The notes beneath the pieces were generated by a model. It ran no database searches, was not told the origin of the DNA, and saw only the letters and a list, made by a program, of their open reading frames with translations. From assembly GCA_043554545.1 (NCBI GenBank), contig CP121337.1:2542001-2606000 (forward strand): a stretch of 64,000 bases of DNA. The letters run 5' to 3'. The stretch comes from UBA7330 sp043554545 (GTDB lineage Bacteria > Bacteroidota > Bacteroidia > Cytophagales > Cyclobacteriaceae). Numbering within the stretch: the stretch's first letter is position 1; every line of letters starts with the position of its first letter. Positions 18,201 to 28,800 of the stretch are shown here, one piece after another. The position numbers were made by a program, and so were the translations under genes.

Positions 18201-19499
18201 CTAAGAATAGTTTTCTAGCTTTTCCATTATTCGATTGCCAATTCCAAAATCCAATGTTCCGTCTTCTTTTATCACATTGATGAATCCTAATTTACATTCA
18301 TTGACTCCTTCCCTTCCTTGCCAAAACTTTCCGAATTTTTCATTTACCATTCGTGTTGAAGGATAGAGTAACATGCTACGGCCTACCTTCCAATACATGT
18401 TATAGGCATACATCTGCTTTAGGTCATCATCTGAAGGCTTGTTCGCATTTATCACCTTCCATTTTGTATCGATTATGTATTTCTCGTTCGTACTTCGATT
18501 GTGAATTACTAAATCAGGGCGAATCGTTTTTCGAGCCCAGAATTGCATACTATTTTGAAAGGAAACCTTCCAATTTGAATCCTTCACACGAAGCAACATT
18601 CGATACACATATTCCTCCCACAGCTTGTTCATGTCAAAGAGTAAGGCCAACATATTTTCCTGACCACTCTGAATATCTGGAGAGAATTCAAATAATATCA
18701 TCTTGGCTATTTTCAGGGCCTCTCGATAACTTTCAGTCTTTCTATTGAATTTGATCTTTTCAAAGTGATATGGTGCAACCTGAATAGGCTCCATCTCAGG
18801 AAAACCCATCAGCACACGCATAATCCGATCCGTGAATGATGCTGATGCAACTTGTAGCAACTTTAGAATGCCCTGAAGTAAAATCTGATTGATAATGTGG
18901 TTGGCATCATAGGTTTGATGATGGGTGTAGAACCGCTCACGGTGGACCAAGTTCTTATTCAGATGCATCGAAAAATCTAGTCGACCTTTTAAAGCATTAA
19001 GGTTAGCACTCGTTTCATGATATTTCTTTACGAGTCCTTTGCGCTGCAAGTGCTCCACCTCCGTTAAAAACAACTCAAAATACAAGTCTAACAATGAATG
19101 ACTCCTACGCTTGAGGTTAGCCTGAGAAACCGAATCCAACTTGATTTGACGAGTAAGAGACAACATTCTCAGCAAAGCAATTCGCCATTTATTTGAAGCC
19201 TCCTGGTACTCGTGTTTATCTCCGAAGCGCTTTTTATCTGTCTTTGGGAGAATTTCAATGGTAAGGCCTCCAATCTGAATAACACCAACATATTGCTGGA
19301 ATTTCACCCCATCCCTGATCCCCGTAAAATACTTATTATTGTTTCTGTCATTGAATTGATAAAGTTTCTTCAGCTCATCAGAAGTAATAGACCTTCTGAA
19401 CAGATCCTTTTTTGGGTCTGTGTATATACGCTCGTGCTCAAAAACCTGAATAAGCCGACTATGCTTCTTCCTGCTCATTGGTATTATTGGTCGGTGCAT
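18201..19499 (-). CDS. mcrC: McrC-family restriction nuclease subunit
   Basis: 432 residues. McrC proteins carry the nuclease of McrBC-type GTP-dependent restriction and stimulate the McrB motor. The C-terminal half shows the PD-(D/E)XK core: P328-D329 (RPDLVIHN) and D344-x-K346 (IIDTKWK). The N-terminal ~100 residues (VGVIQIGGLTIEILPK) match the McrC N-domain. It overlaps mcrB by 41 bp. An internal ATG at 19478 would give a 20-bp overlap and a more usual start. The pairing with the AAA protein upstream makes the assignment secure. Confidence 0.9.
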   Translation of the reverse strand: MHRPIIPMSRKKHSRLIQVFEHERIYTDPKKDLFRRSITSDELKKLYQFNDRNNNKYFTGIRDGVKFQQYVGVIQIGGLTIEILPKTDKKRFGDKHEYQEASNKWRIALLRMLSLTRQIKLDSVSQANLKRRSHSLLDLYFELFLTEVEHLQRKGLVKKYHETSANLNALKGRLDFSMHLNKNLVHRERFYTHHQTYDANHIINQILLQGILKLLQVASASFTDRIMRVLMGFPEMEPIQVAPYHFEKIKFNRKTESYREALKIAKMILFEFSPDIQSGQENMLALLFDMNKLWEEYVYRMLLRVKDSNWKVSFQNSMQFWARKTIRPDLVIHNRSTNEKYIIDTKWKVINANKPSDDDLKQMYAYNMYWKVGRSMLLYPSTRMVNEKFGKFWQGREGVNECKLGFINVIKEDGTLDFGIGNRIMEKLENYS

Positions 19500-22275
19500 A
19501 GATAGATAAGAACTTTCTTATCCACTCTTCATTAGTGTACAACTCCCCTCCCAGTTGGTCTTTTGCTGGCTTTACTCTATAAACTGGATTTTCTTTCAAA
19601 TCTTCTATCAAACCGGTATCATAGTGTTCACCAAAATCAGCAAACTCAAAGTCATTAGCAGTTTTCACTTGTTCGATAAACTCCTTTCCAATGACTAATC
19701 CAATCTTACCAAAGTCTCCAAAGAAGTACTCTTCAAGCAGTGGTATTACCTTGGAGTAAAAGGCATCCACTAGTGTAGGGGTATCTTTAACTTTCCAGAA
19801 GTACGAATGGCCAATGCAATGATCTTTATCAAGTAGTTTCTCAATTCGCTCATTGATCTTTTCAAGAAGCTGAATGAGATCAACTCCATCTACTACACCG
19901 TTGCTAGCAGCACTTGTTGCCTCTTTTTTTATCAGATAAGGTTTGGATGGCATTTCCTTGAAGCTAAAGCGTCTTCTAAGCGCTGTATCCAGGGCTTCAA
20001 TACTCCGATCTGCTGTATTCATTGTTCCGATAATATAAATGTTAGATGGAACAGAAAATAACTTCTTTGAGTAGGGTAAAATAACGCTCATTTCCTCGGA
20101 TTGACCTGCTCGTTTGTCTGGTTCTAGTAGTGTGATCAGCTCACCAAAAATAGACGATACATTCCCTCGATTGATTTCATCAATAATCAACACGTAGTTG
20201 TTTTCAGGTTCTGGCTGTCCTGATTTAGACTTCCTCTTCGATAACTCTTCTTTGGCAGAAGGAATAAAAAAATCTTTCTTGATTCCGTCGCTATCAAGCT
20301 TATAGATTGTCTGTTGCTGTAAGTTACGGTCGTACATCTCATCTATAGGAATTTCTTCATCAGTAAACAGCCACTCTACTTCTCTAAAATGATTGAATGG
20401 TATAGATGAATCCTTCACGAACTCATAGTCTCCGGTTACCCTTCCCAATGCCCTCACATACTTGTTTCCCTTACCAACAACCACATAATTATCCTTCTTT
20501 AAATAGTGAATAAAGGTGTTTAACAACCTAGCATTACTTGCAGGGTAGTTCAATTCCTTCAGCGTATCATTTATTTCCGCCTCATTCATTCCATTGAAAT
20601 CGTTCTGGTCACCAAAACCAATAGCTATGCAATTATTCTTAATACAATAATCATAAATCTCTTGATCCTCAGATTTGGTGCTATCTCCTAGACTGATTTT
20701 ATAGAAATAGGCCTGCTTAAATTCATCCCCAGACATATTGACAAGATTCACCTTCTCCAATTGCTTAGACTTAGTTGCATCCTTACTACGTTGACATAAA
20801 CGCTTGAAAATTCCATCTTCAATGTCATAGTAAACCTGTTTATCCTCCGTTTTGAAGGGCTTAATTCCTTCTAAGAAATCTTCGTAGCTATACGATTGGT
20901 GAAAGGTGCAAAAGGCGATTCGACCTGATCTATCATCCCAATCTCTTATAAGCAATCGCTGATATTCTTCCCTTAACTTCATTCTATCATTTTGGTGTTG
21001 ATGATAAAATTCCGGGCTAGCAAGCTTTACTGCCTCATTGATTGTATTGAAGGTCTTACCGGTTCCCGGAGGACCAAATAATATTTGATTGAGATTTTCC
21101 ATCCTAATTTGTGATTTCTGATTGGTTTGGTTTTCGAAGGTTTCATTTAATAGCGCTTCTATTAGACCATCGTCATAAGCCGCTTCGAAGATCCACTTGT
21201 TATGGAGGTGTTCATAGTTTTTGCGATGAGGCGAAACCTTTCCTTGCAGTTCAAGTGAAGAAGCTTCGATGATTGAATCTATCACATCTTCTACTTCCAG
21301 ATCCTTTGGGTTTACCTCTACCCATGATGCAATCTCCTTACCCTGCCGTTCTCGTTTTGTAATTTTATATGCATTTGGATAAGTTTTCTTAAAGTGATCT
21401 TGATCCTTCAACTTGGCATAGAAGCCCAAGCTAAGGTCTTTCCCCTTACGTTCAAGCATCACCATGTAGTGAGGGCCAAAAGTGAGATGAATTCTTTTGA
21501 TGTCTATTAATGCCGCAGCATAGGTCCGCAAGTCATCATGAAAAATGCCATGAGCTTCGCATAACTCATAGACAATGGCGAAGAACTTATATACCTCCTC
21601 TTTCTTTTCTAACGCTTGCACAACTGTAGCAAGATCATACCAGTGCTGATCTTTTTCTATTGTAACATTTGATTTACTTCGCTGATAAATCGCCCATATA
21701 CGCTGGCTTGCTTCAATGATGTTTTCCTTTTCCTCTTTCTGGTTAGCCAAGAAAACATACTTCTCTGAAGGTGTTTTTTCATTTCCGCCCAGCACCTTAA
21801 CAAGGTAGTTTAATGCATCACTTTTATACAATAGAGGGATCTTTCCATTATAAAGGGCAGCTATCTTCCATTTAAAGGCTTGACCTAGATCTACTGAATC
21901 AATTGGCTTTAATTCATTGGATTCTGCAGCTTCTATAACCTTAACTATTTCTTCTTTTACGTTTGTAAAGGCCTGTTCAGTGTCTGTGCCATACTTTGCA
22001 ACCCATGCATAATCTCCATCAGAGGCATACCCTGGTCGATCGTCCTGCTTTCCGAGATTATTCCTTTTGTATATTCCGAATTTATAAGATGACCCTCCCC
22101 ATATACTACCTAGTTTCTCTGTCTTTGATTCTAGCCAATAACAAAAAGAGTCTTCTTTATTTAGGTTGGTATACTCATCCAGGGTCATATTTTTGACTCT
22201 TTCTGAAGGCCAGACCTTTAAGAAATCATCCCAGATTTGCTTTTGCGAATCAATATCTGCCCATTCATTGCTCAT
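19459..22275 (-). CDS. mcrB: McrB-like AAA+ motor with N-terminal reader region and EVE-like insertion
   Basis: 938 residues, long for McrB. Residues 1-~380 are a non-AAA region (LYNGKIPLLYKSDALNYLV, likely DNA or partner binding). The AAA+ domain starts with Walker A GPPGTGKT (401-408) and has TFHQSYSYEDFLEGIKP. It resumes after an insert with Walker B VLIIDEINRG (~695-704), the McrB signature GTMNTADRS (~750-758) and LRRRF. The insert at ~515-660 (CIAIGFGDQNDF, YVVVGKGNKYVRALGRVTG, FREVEWL) resembles an EVE/PUA-like modified-base reader. Start and stop overlap neighbouring genes (4 bp and 41 bp). Likely role: recognition of modified DNA and translocation for McrC cleavage. Confidence 0.88.
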   Translation of the reverse strand: MSNEWADIDSQKQIWDDFLKVWPSERVKNMTLDEYTNLNKEDSFCYWLESKTEKLGSIWGGSSYKFGIYKRNNLGKQDDRPGYASDGDYAWVAKYGTDTEQAFTNVKEEIVKVIEAAESNELKPIDSVDLGQAFKWKIAALYNGKIPLLYKSDALNYLVKVLGGNEKTPSEKYVFLANQKEEKENIIEASQRIWAIYQRSKSNVTIEKDQHWYDLATVVQALEKKEEVYKFFAIVYELCEAHGIFHDDLRTYAAALIDIKRIHLTFGPHYMVMLERKGKDLSLGFYAKLKDQDHFKKTYPNAYKITKRERQGKEIASWVEVNPKDLEVEDVIDSIIEASSLELQGKVSPHRKNYEHLHNKWIFEAAYDDGLIEALLNETFENQTNQKSQIRMENLNQILFGPPGTGKTFNTINEAVKLASPEFYHQHQNDRMKLREEYQRLLIRDWDDRSGRIAFCTFHQSYSYEDFLEGIKPFKTEDKQVYYDIEDGIFKRLCQRSKDATKSKQLEKVNLVNMSGDEFKQAYFYKISLGDSTKSEDQEIYDYCIKNNCIAIGFGDQNDFNGMNEAEINDTLKELNYPASNARLLNTFIHYLKKDNYVVVGKGNKYVRALGRVTGDYEFVKDSSIPFNHFREVEWLFTDEEIPIDEMYDRNLQQQTIYKLDSDGIKKDFFIPSAKEELSKRKSKSGQPEPENNYVLIIDEINRGNVSSIFGELITLLEPDKRAGQSEEMSVILPYSKKLFSVPSNIYIIGTMNTADRSIEALDTALRRRFSFKEMPSKPYLIKKEATSAASNGVVDGVDLIQLLEKINERIEKLLDKDHCIGHSYFWKVKDTPTLVDAFYSKVIPLLEEYFFGDFGKIGLVIGKEFIEQVKTANDFEFADFGEHYDTGLIEDLKENPVYRVKPAKDQLGGELYTNEEWIRKFLSIYAPTNNTNEQEEA

Positions 22276-25200
22276 ACATCCTCCTCCAGGTTCAGGTTAT
22301 TGTATTCTTCTTCAGTTAACCAGAAATCTGGAATGATTGTAATAACATCTTTATATTCTATACCATAAAGCTTAAAAAAAATACAATCTATGTCATTCTC
22401 AATAGATTCATATTCCCCTTCATTTTTGATAAGATCTATTATCTCATTTACCATTTTCACAATCTTGACTTGTACTGTTTTTGAAGGAATTAAGATTGGA
22501 ATTACTTTACCATCGTTGATCTGTAAAGTATGTGTATTAGTAATAAAATTTTTTACATAATAACTGCAAAAAGAAGAGTTAAGAAAAGCAACCAAAAATT
22601 CATTTTCAATCTTGAAGATGGAGTGGAACTTAACAATATTTTTCGAGTAGGGCGCTGACGGCACCACAAAAGCCTTTATCTTGTTAGTGAAATAATCAAC
22701 CCATCCAAAACCTTCGCATGAGTAAAGCTCGGAGCCTTGCCATCTCGAGTTCGTTAGTCTTCCTTCTTTAAGTTCTTTAACTGAATCCTCAGTCCAGATT
22801 ATTGCCTCATCAACTGGACAAATCCATCTTTGACCCTCGTCATTCCCTCTATAATATCTTATATATGTTTGACTCTTAGTCCCGCTCAGTTTTTCATCAT
22901 CTTTCAGGTCATCAAAATTTGAAATATCAGTTTCAAGAACAGATTTATACAAAAAAAACTTTCCAAAGATGGATGGCTTCCCTTTATCTTTCTTTATTAC
23001 CTCTGCAATTTCATGTAACTCCTCCTCAGATTTTTTAGATAAGTTGTCAAAATTATAGAAGTTGTCGACCTCAACAATTTTTTCAATTAACTCTAATTTC
23101 ATTGCACTTTTTTCAGCTTTTGATTTAACAATTTTCGCCAAATACTTGCTGTTATTTCCTGTAACTAATCCTTGTGCCCCCTCACAGCTTAGCGCTAATA
23201 AGCCAATATCATTTTCCTGTAGATCCTCAAAGTAATTTTTTATTTGAGATTTATTTTTTTTGAATGCATTAGCATTATAAATCCATTTTTCAACATCTTC
23301 ATATTGCTTATTGGCACTTTCAGCAATTCTACTATTCAACCTAAGGTTCAGAGGGCTTGGGATAAAAAAGACGTTATTCCATGAGTTCATGAAAAGAGAT
23401 ACCGAACCAGAGTATTCCTTACTTTGACTAATGGTTGAATTAGTTTCCTTGAAAACCACTTCATACTCATCTGTTTTTGAGTTTTTCAAGATGGTTATAA
23501 CCGTGTTTACATATGCTTCTTCAAAGACATACCCTACTTCAAAAAACTCCAATATATGAAGTGCAAGTAATTTTTGACGTAAATGCCGTTTTGAAAGTAA
23601 TGTTTTGAATGTATTTGATGTAATAAAACAGAGTAACCCTTCATGTAAAAGAATATTCTTTGATCTATCAAAGAAATAAACATACATATCGTCCTTGTAG
23701 CCAAATTCATTTTCATATACAATTTGATTCATTGCGCCAATTTCCTTGTTACCCAAATAAGGCGGATTGCCTATGACCACATCAAAACCTGACTTTTCCT
23801 TATTAATTATTCGGTTCAAAATCTCAGGAAAGTCCAAACTCCAATCAAAATGGTTGAATGGTTTGTCGGTTCCTTTGATCCCATTTAATTCCCCTATGAC
23901 TTTCTTCCAACCCAGTGTCTGGAAATAAAGTCGCTGCGCTTTTTCAAAGTTTATTTTTCTGGAGTAATTATGTTGCTGAGGTTCTTCCTCCTTTCCTTCA
24001 TTGGCTATTTTCATCTCTAGCTGATTCACCAGGATGTCGATCTTCAGGTCTTTTATTTCCTGAGACAATTCATCTCTTTCAGACGATTCTGCATCGAAAT
24101 AGGCTTTTTGCTTATCGCTAATCTGCTTTAGCAATTCAGACCTTCTTTCAAGAAATCTCTCTGTCTTTGTATCACTCTGTGTGCCTTTCTTGATTTCCCA
24201 TTCGATATTGATCACGTGATCTTCGAACTTGTTTAGCAATGAATTTCCTACCACAATCTTATAATCCAGATTTGGTAGCGGCTTGGGTTTCTCCTCGTCA
24301 ATAATAATAGAAAGCCAGAATCGTAAACGAGCGATATCAACTGCACCCTTTTCGATATCTACCCCATAGATAGAATTCGAAATAATCTCTTCTTTTACTC
24401 TGGCCGGGTCCCATTCCATGTCCCATATGGAGAGGAACGCATCCCCAAAAGAGAATAGCTCTATGATCCGGAATATTTCTAATAATATTCCCATTGGAAA
24501 AGCACCCGAACCAATGGCTGGGTCGCATACCTTAATCTCCTTTAATGCTTTTAATATGTATTTATCTGATTTCTGATCTAGATCATTGAGAGAAGAAAAT
24601 TCATGTCTGATTACCAAATCACGAATTGCATCTTTCAGGCTTGAAGAAGTTACCTTCTCACTGAGTTTGGTATGTAAATACTCAATGATGCTCTCCTGGC
24701 ACATGTACTGTACGATTTCCTTTGGAGTATAAAAAGCACCTGTTTTATTCCTGTTTTCCTCTAATAAATTCTCAAAGATATGTCCCAACATCTCCGGGTC
24801 TACTGCTACTTCTTTGAAATCCGGATCGTCCTCAATAATGGTGAAGTTGTAGTTGTTTAATACTTCAAACAGGCGATTAAACGTATCCCACTCTAATGTC
24901 AGGTTTTCAGGGTGCGTATCCTCTCGCTCAAACAATCCTCCATTAAGAAATGGGACCTTTCCGAAAAGGGTATCGTGAATAACACAATCTTCCTCAGATT
25001 CAACTCGTTTTGCATTAAGCGTCTCAAAAAATAATGGTTCCAAATAATTCATGTAAAAGGAACTGTTCTTATCAGCAGCTTCAAATAGGTGCTTCATGAA
25101 TTGCTCATCCCCTCCTTTCCAGCGTGTTTTGCAGCCCATCCATCCTTTCTTTTGCAAAAAGTAGAGGAACACTATCCTTCCCATCATTTTCTTAACAAAG

Positions 25201-25859
25201 TCCCGAGATGCCTTTTCCTGAAGTTCTTGAGAAGTAGCTCTGAAGAGATTAATCTTTGATTTATTCTGAATGATATCAGTCACAAATTGCTCATAGATTG
25301 CTTTGTATTGGGTAAAGAACTCCCTGGAGAGCCGCTCTACCGAGAAGGCCTCTTCAAGATCTTTAAGTGATTTGCTTTCTGCCTTGGCTAATTTAAAGAA
25401 CTGTTCTGCAGCTGTTCGTCCCTTCTCCGCATCTCCAAATACATATGTAAAACTCTCTGGCTTCTTGTCAACCTCCTTGAAATTCTCATCCAGATGTTTT
25501 AGAGCTAGTGTAAACCTCCATTTAGTTTTATCCGGACTATAGAAAACAGCTATCGAAGCTTGCGTATTGGCGATGGCTTCCGCTGCAATAAATTTTCTAA
25601 TCCCCTTTACATTCCTAGGAAGATTGACAGATCCCTTCAACTCCACTTCGTAAAGATTGAGAGACACGTTATCATTTAGTTGACTTGCCCCGTGGTGGTA
25701 AAAGCCCTTGATTCTTTCTTCGGCTGCCTTGGTGAACTGATCTATTGGAATCTTTTGTGCAGAAAACTGAAACTCAGGGAAGACAAAGTCCATCACTTTT
25801 CTCCAGTTTCCCCATTCAAAAGGTGATTCAAATACTTGCTGTAATTCTTGCTTTGTCAT
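22272..25859 (-). CDS. Eco57I-like DNA (adenine-N6) methyltransferase, possibly type IIG-like
   Basis: 1195 residues. Residues ~360-720 form a gamma-class N6-adenine/N4-cytosine methylase: GAFYTPKEIVQYM (~374-386), motif I DPAIGSGAF (446-454), catalytic NPPY (698-701, VIGNPPYLGN). A charged coiled coil at ~565-620 lies between motif I and NPPY. Residues ~850-1195 probably form the target-recognition domain. The N-terminal ~200 residues lack an obvious PD-(D/E)XK triad, so I cannot say whether it also cuts. It overlaps the helicase and mcrB genes by 4 bp each. It probably marks self DNA for this operon's restriction activity. Confidence 0.88.
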   Translation of the reverse strand: MTKQELQQVFESPFEWGNWRKVMDFVFPEFQFSAQKIPIDQFTKAAEERIKGFYHHGASQLNDNVSLNLYEVELKGSVNLPRNVKGIRKFIAAEAIANTQASIAVFYSPDKTKWRFTLALKHLDENFKEVDKKPESFTYVFGDAEKGRTAAEQFFKLAKAESKSLKDLEEAFSVERLSREFFTQYKAIYEQFVTDIIQNKSKINLFRATSQELQEKASRDFVKKMMGRIVFLYFLQKKGWMGCKTRWKGGDEQFMKHLFEAADKNSSFYMNYLEPLFFETLNAKRVESEEDCVIHDTLFGKVPFLNGGLFEREDTHPENLTLEWDTFNRLFEVLNNYNFTIIEDDPDFKEVAVDPEMLGHIFENLLEENRNKTGAFYTPKEIVQYMCQESIIEYLHTKLSEKVTSSSLKDAIRDLVIRHEFSSLNDLDQKSDKYILKALKEIKVCDPAIGSGAFPMGILLEIFRIIELFSFGDAFLSIWDMEWDPARVKEEIISNSIYGVDIEKGAVDIARLRFWLSIIIDEEKPKPLPNLDYKIVVGNSLLNKFEDHVINIEWEIKKGTQSDTKTERFLERRSELLKQISDKQKAYFDAESSERDELSQEIKDLKIDILVNQLEMKIANEGKEEEPQQHNYSRKINFEKAQRLYFQTLGWKKVIGELNGIKGTDKPFNHFDWSLDFPEILNRIINKEKSGFDVVIGNPPYLGNKEIGAMNQIVYENEFGYKDDMYVYFFDRSKNILLHEGLLCFITSNTFKTLLSKRHLRQKLLALHILEFFEVGYVFEEAYVNTVITILKNSKTDEYEVVFKETNSTISQSKEYSGSVSLFMNSWNNVFFIPSPLNLRLNSRIAESANKQYEDVEKWIYNANAFKKNKSQIKNYFEDLQENDIGLLALSCEGAQGLVTGNNSKYLAKIVKSKAEKSAMKLELIEKIVEVDNFYNFDNLSKKSEEELHEIAEVIKKDKGKPSIFGKFFLYKSVLETDISNFDDLKDDEKLSGTKSQTYIRYYRGNDEGQRWICPVDEAIIWTEDSVKELKEGRLTNSRWQGSELYSCEGFGWVDYFTNKIKAFVVPSAPYSKNIVKFHSIFKIENEFLVAFLNSSFCSYYVKNFITNTHTLQINDGKVIPILIPSKTVQVKIVKMVNEIIDLIKNEGEYESIENDIDCIFFKLYGIEYKDVITIIPDFWLTEEEYNNLNLEEDV

Positions 25860-28800
25860 GATTCGGAGATGAATGATTCGGAGATAATAATTTCTGGCAG
25901 GCCTTTCACGGCCTTTTGTTTCTTGTCTTTTTTTACTGGTTCCACCTCTTCGGTCACCTCCAGAAGTGGGTAGCTTTTCAATATTTTCATCAATCGATCG
26001 AGCTGGTCAGCGGGCTTTACGCCTGATTCTCGCTGGATGGCTTTTAAGAGGGCATTGACCTCTCTTGGAAGCTTTTGAAACTTACCAATTCTGATCGCAT
26101 CCCGAGCTAAATTAATAATTGACTTTTCCTCCTCAGCGACAAAGTCAAGGTGATTGAAGTTATTGATGAAAGCAAGAGCACGCTTTTCATTGGGACCCAG
26201 TTTAGCTCCAATTTGGTGTGCCAATACGATGGCTTTTGTCGCTTCTTCCTGGAATGTGCCCAATGCGACCTGCACATGATCATAGTGAAACTCATGAAGG
26301 GGATAAGGTTTTTCCGTGGCTTTGGCATCATAGATCTTCGCAGCTTCTATGAATGTCAATGGCTCAATGATACTCTCAGGATTGATGTAATAAAAACAAT
26401 CCCGATTTCTATCTTTCAAATAGGCCAAGGTGCTATCTCTCCTTGACTTATCCTTACGACCAGTCCTGCTTCGCAATGGCATGTTTGCGATTTTCTTATA
26501 AAGTTCAGGTACCTGCTCACGGAATTTCCGAAGCTCCATAAGATATACCAGGCGTTCGTCTCTATCTTCTTCTGGTACTTTTTCAAACAAGCCAAAGGTT
26601 TCAAACTCCTCGTCCTGTGAGTATATCTGGCTATCTTCTCCAAGTGCTGAATGAAAACCCTGGAGCTTCATATAAGCTTTTTTATTCAATTCAATCTCAG
26701 TGTCGGCTTTACTTGTTGGAAAGAAGTTGTATATAAAAATCTTGTCAGATTTTGATCCAATCCGATTGACCCTTCCAATTCTTTGCATCAATTTGGTGGC
26801 ATTCCAGGGGATGTCATAATTAACGATATTGTTTGACCGGTGCAGGTTTACACCTTCTGCTAAAACCTCAGTAGTGATAATGATATCTATATCATCCAAT
26901 TGATGAGCCAAAGGATAATTAGCATCAAAATTTTGTGTTATAGTTTTAGAATAATCCGATACATTGCCGCTTTCTATTGCTAACACTCTATCAAGACCCT
27001 TTTCATGTAAGCGTTTCTTGAGGTAGTTAGTCGTCTCTTTTGATTCTGAAAATACCACCAATTTTTGCTCTGGATTAATGGTCTTATCAAATAGTTCTGT
27101 ATTTATCCTTTTATAAAATTCATCAAATTTTGGATCATCATCAATGCCATTCCATCGCCTTGTCAGGTTATCTAATATTGTCTGATCAGATTTTAAACCT
27201 TCGTAGAGCTCTTCATCAAAATCATCCGGACTATACTGTCTGATGCGGTCAGGATCTTCTGCATTTTCCATGAGTTCGATTAACTCATCTTCCCGATCCT
27301 CCAGAATGAACTCGTTGACCTTCAAATCAGGTGCTATGAATATTCTGTCATTTTCAAACATTTTGATCATGGCTAAATTGGCCTGCTGATACCTATTGAG
27401 TGACATTTTGAAGGCGTAAAAACTGCTATCAATCCGCTTCACCAGCATGGTCTTGATAATCTTTGCCAATTGATCAGAGATCATATCAGCTTGCTTGTAT
27501 TGCTTTTTAAGTTCAGGACTCAAAAACTTAATGGCTTGATATCGGTAGTATCGCAGACCGTATCTGGTATCCTTTATGAGATTGAAAGATTCATCATATA
27601 GGGCATCAAGCTGTTCATCCAATTCATATAGTATCTGCTTTGGAGGCACAATATCTGGAAACACAATTCCCTGGTCTTTCAAATCAACCCTATATTCCTC
27701 CGTCTCCATGATATCTGTACGAGTTCTTCTAACCACAATTGGCTTGATAATCTTTTCTCGTATCTCTGAATAAATCCGCTTGACCTCTCTGGCTATTTTA
27801 TCTCTGTCATTACTTTTCTTGAGCTTCCGGTAATCATCTATTAAAGGCCTGAAAAATCCTTGCAGGTTGCCTACCTCTAATGAAGATTTCTTAGCATCCT
27901 GAAACAAGTAAAGTTGATTTCTGATATCATCGGGTGTGTTATTCAAAGGAGTGGCAGTTATTAGTAATACCTTCTTTTGAGTATCCCCGGTCGGTGAAGC
28001 ATTTTTCCTTGGCGTTTTGCAAATTTTCTGAAGTAGGTGGAACATCTCAGAGGTGTCACTTCTGAATTTGTGTGCCTCATCTACAATGATTAAGTCATAT
28101 CGCTCTGGTCGGTTTACTTTATGTACACTGCCATTAGTGATAAATTCGATACCCGGTACATCAAAATCATCAACAGTCTTTTGCCAACTCTCTCTCAATG
28201 GAGGTGGAATAACAACTAAAATTCTTGTTCTTGGACCATTTGACCAAAAGAACTTCTTAGCAATGATAGTAGCTACAATGGTTTTACCTAATCCCACAAC
28301 ATCAGCCAAGATGAATCCATTGTGTTGCATCAACTTTTGATAGCCATCATTGACAGCATCTACTTGGTATCTAAGCTTCGTATATCCCTTTGGTAGATCT
28401 TCAATGGACTCTGGATCGTATTCAATTGACTTACCAAAATACTCGATCAGGAATTTGATATAAATCTCAAACGGAGTAAAGTCTTCATTTAGGTAGGTGG
28501 CTTTTTTTATTTCGTCAACAGAACCTGAGCTGATGTCTATTCCTTCCTTCCACAGATCTTCAAATGTCCTGGAAGCAAAAACTACATCGTCAAAATCTCT
28601 AAGCTCCACATTGAATTCAAAGTTGTTTTCTATTCCGGAAATACTCAGGTTACTTGATCCGGTGATGACGGAACCACTGTTATGTTCATTGAAGTTGGCT
28701 GGTCTAAAAATATAGATTTTGGCGTGTATATTTTTATCAGGATGAGCTTTGATCTCAATAGAGCCATCTCCAACTCTATTGATAAACTCAATCATTCCTT

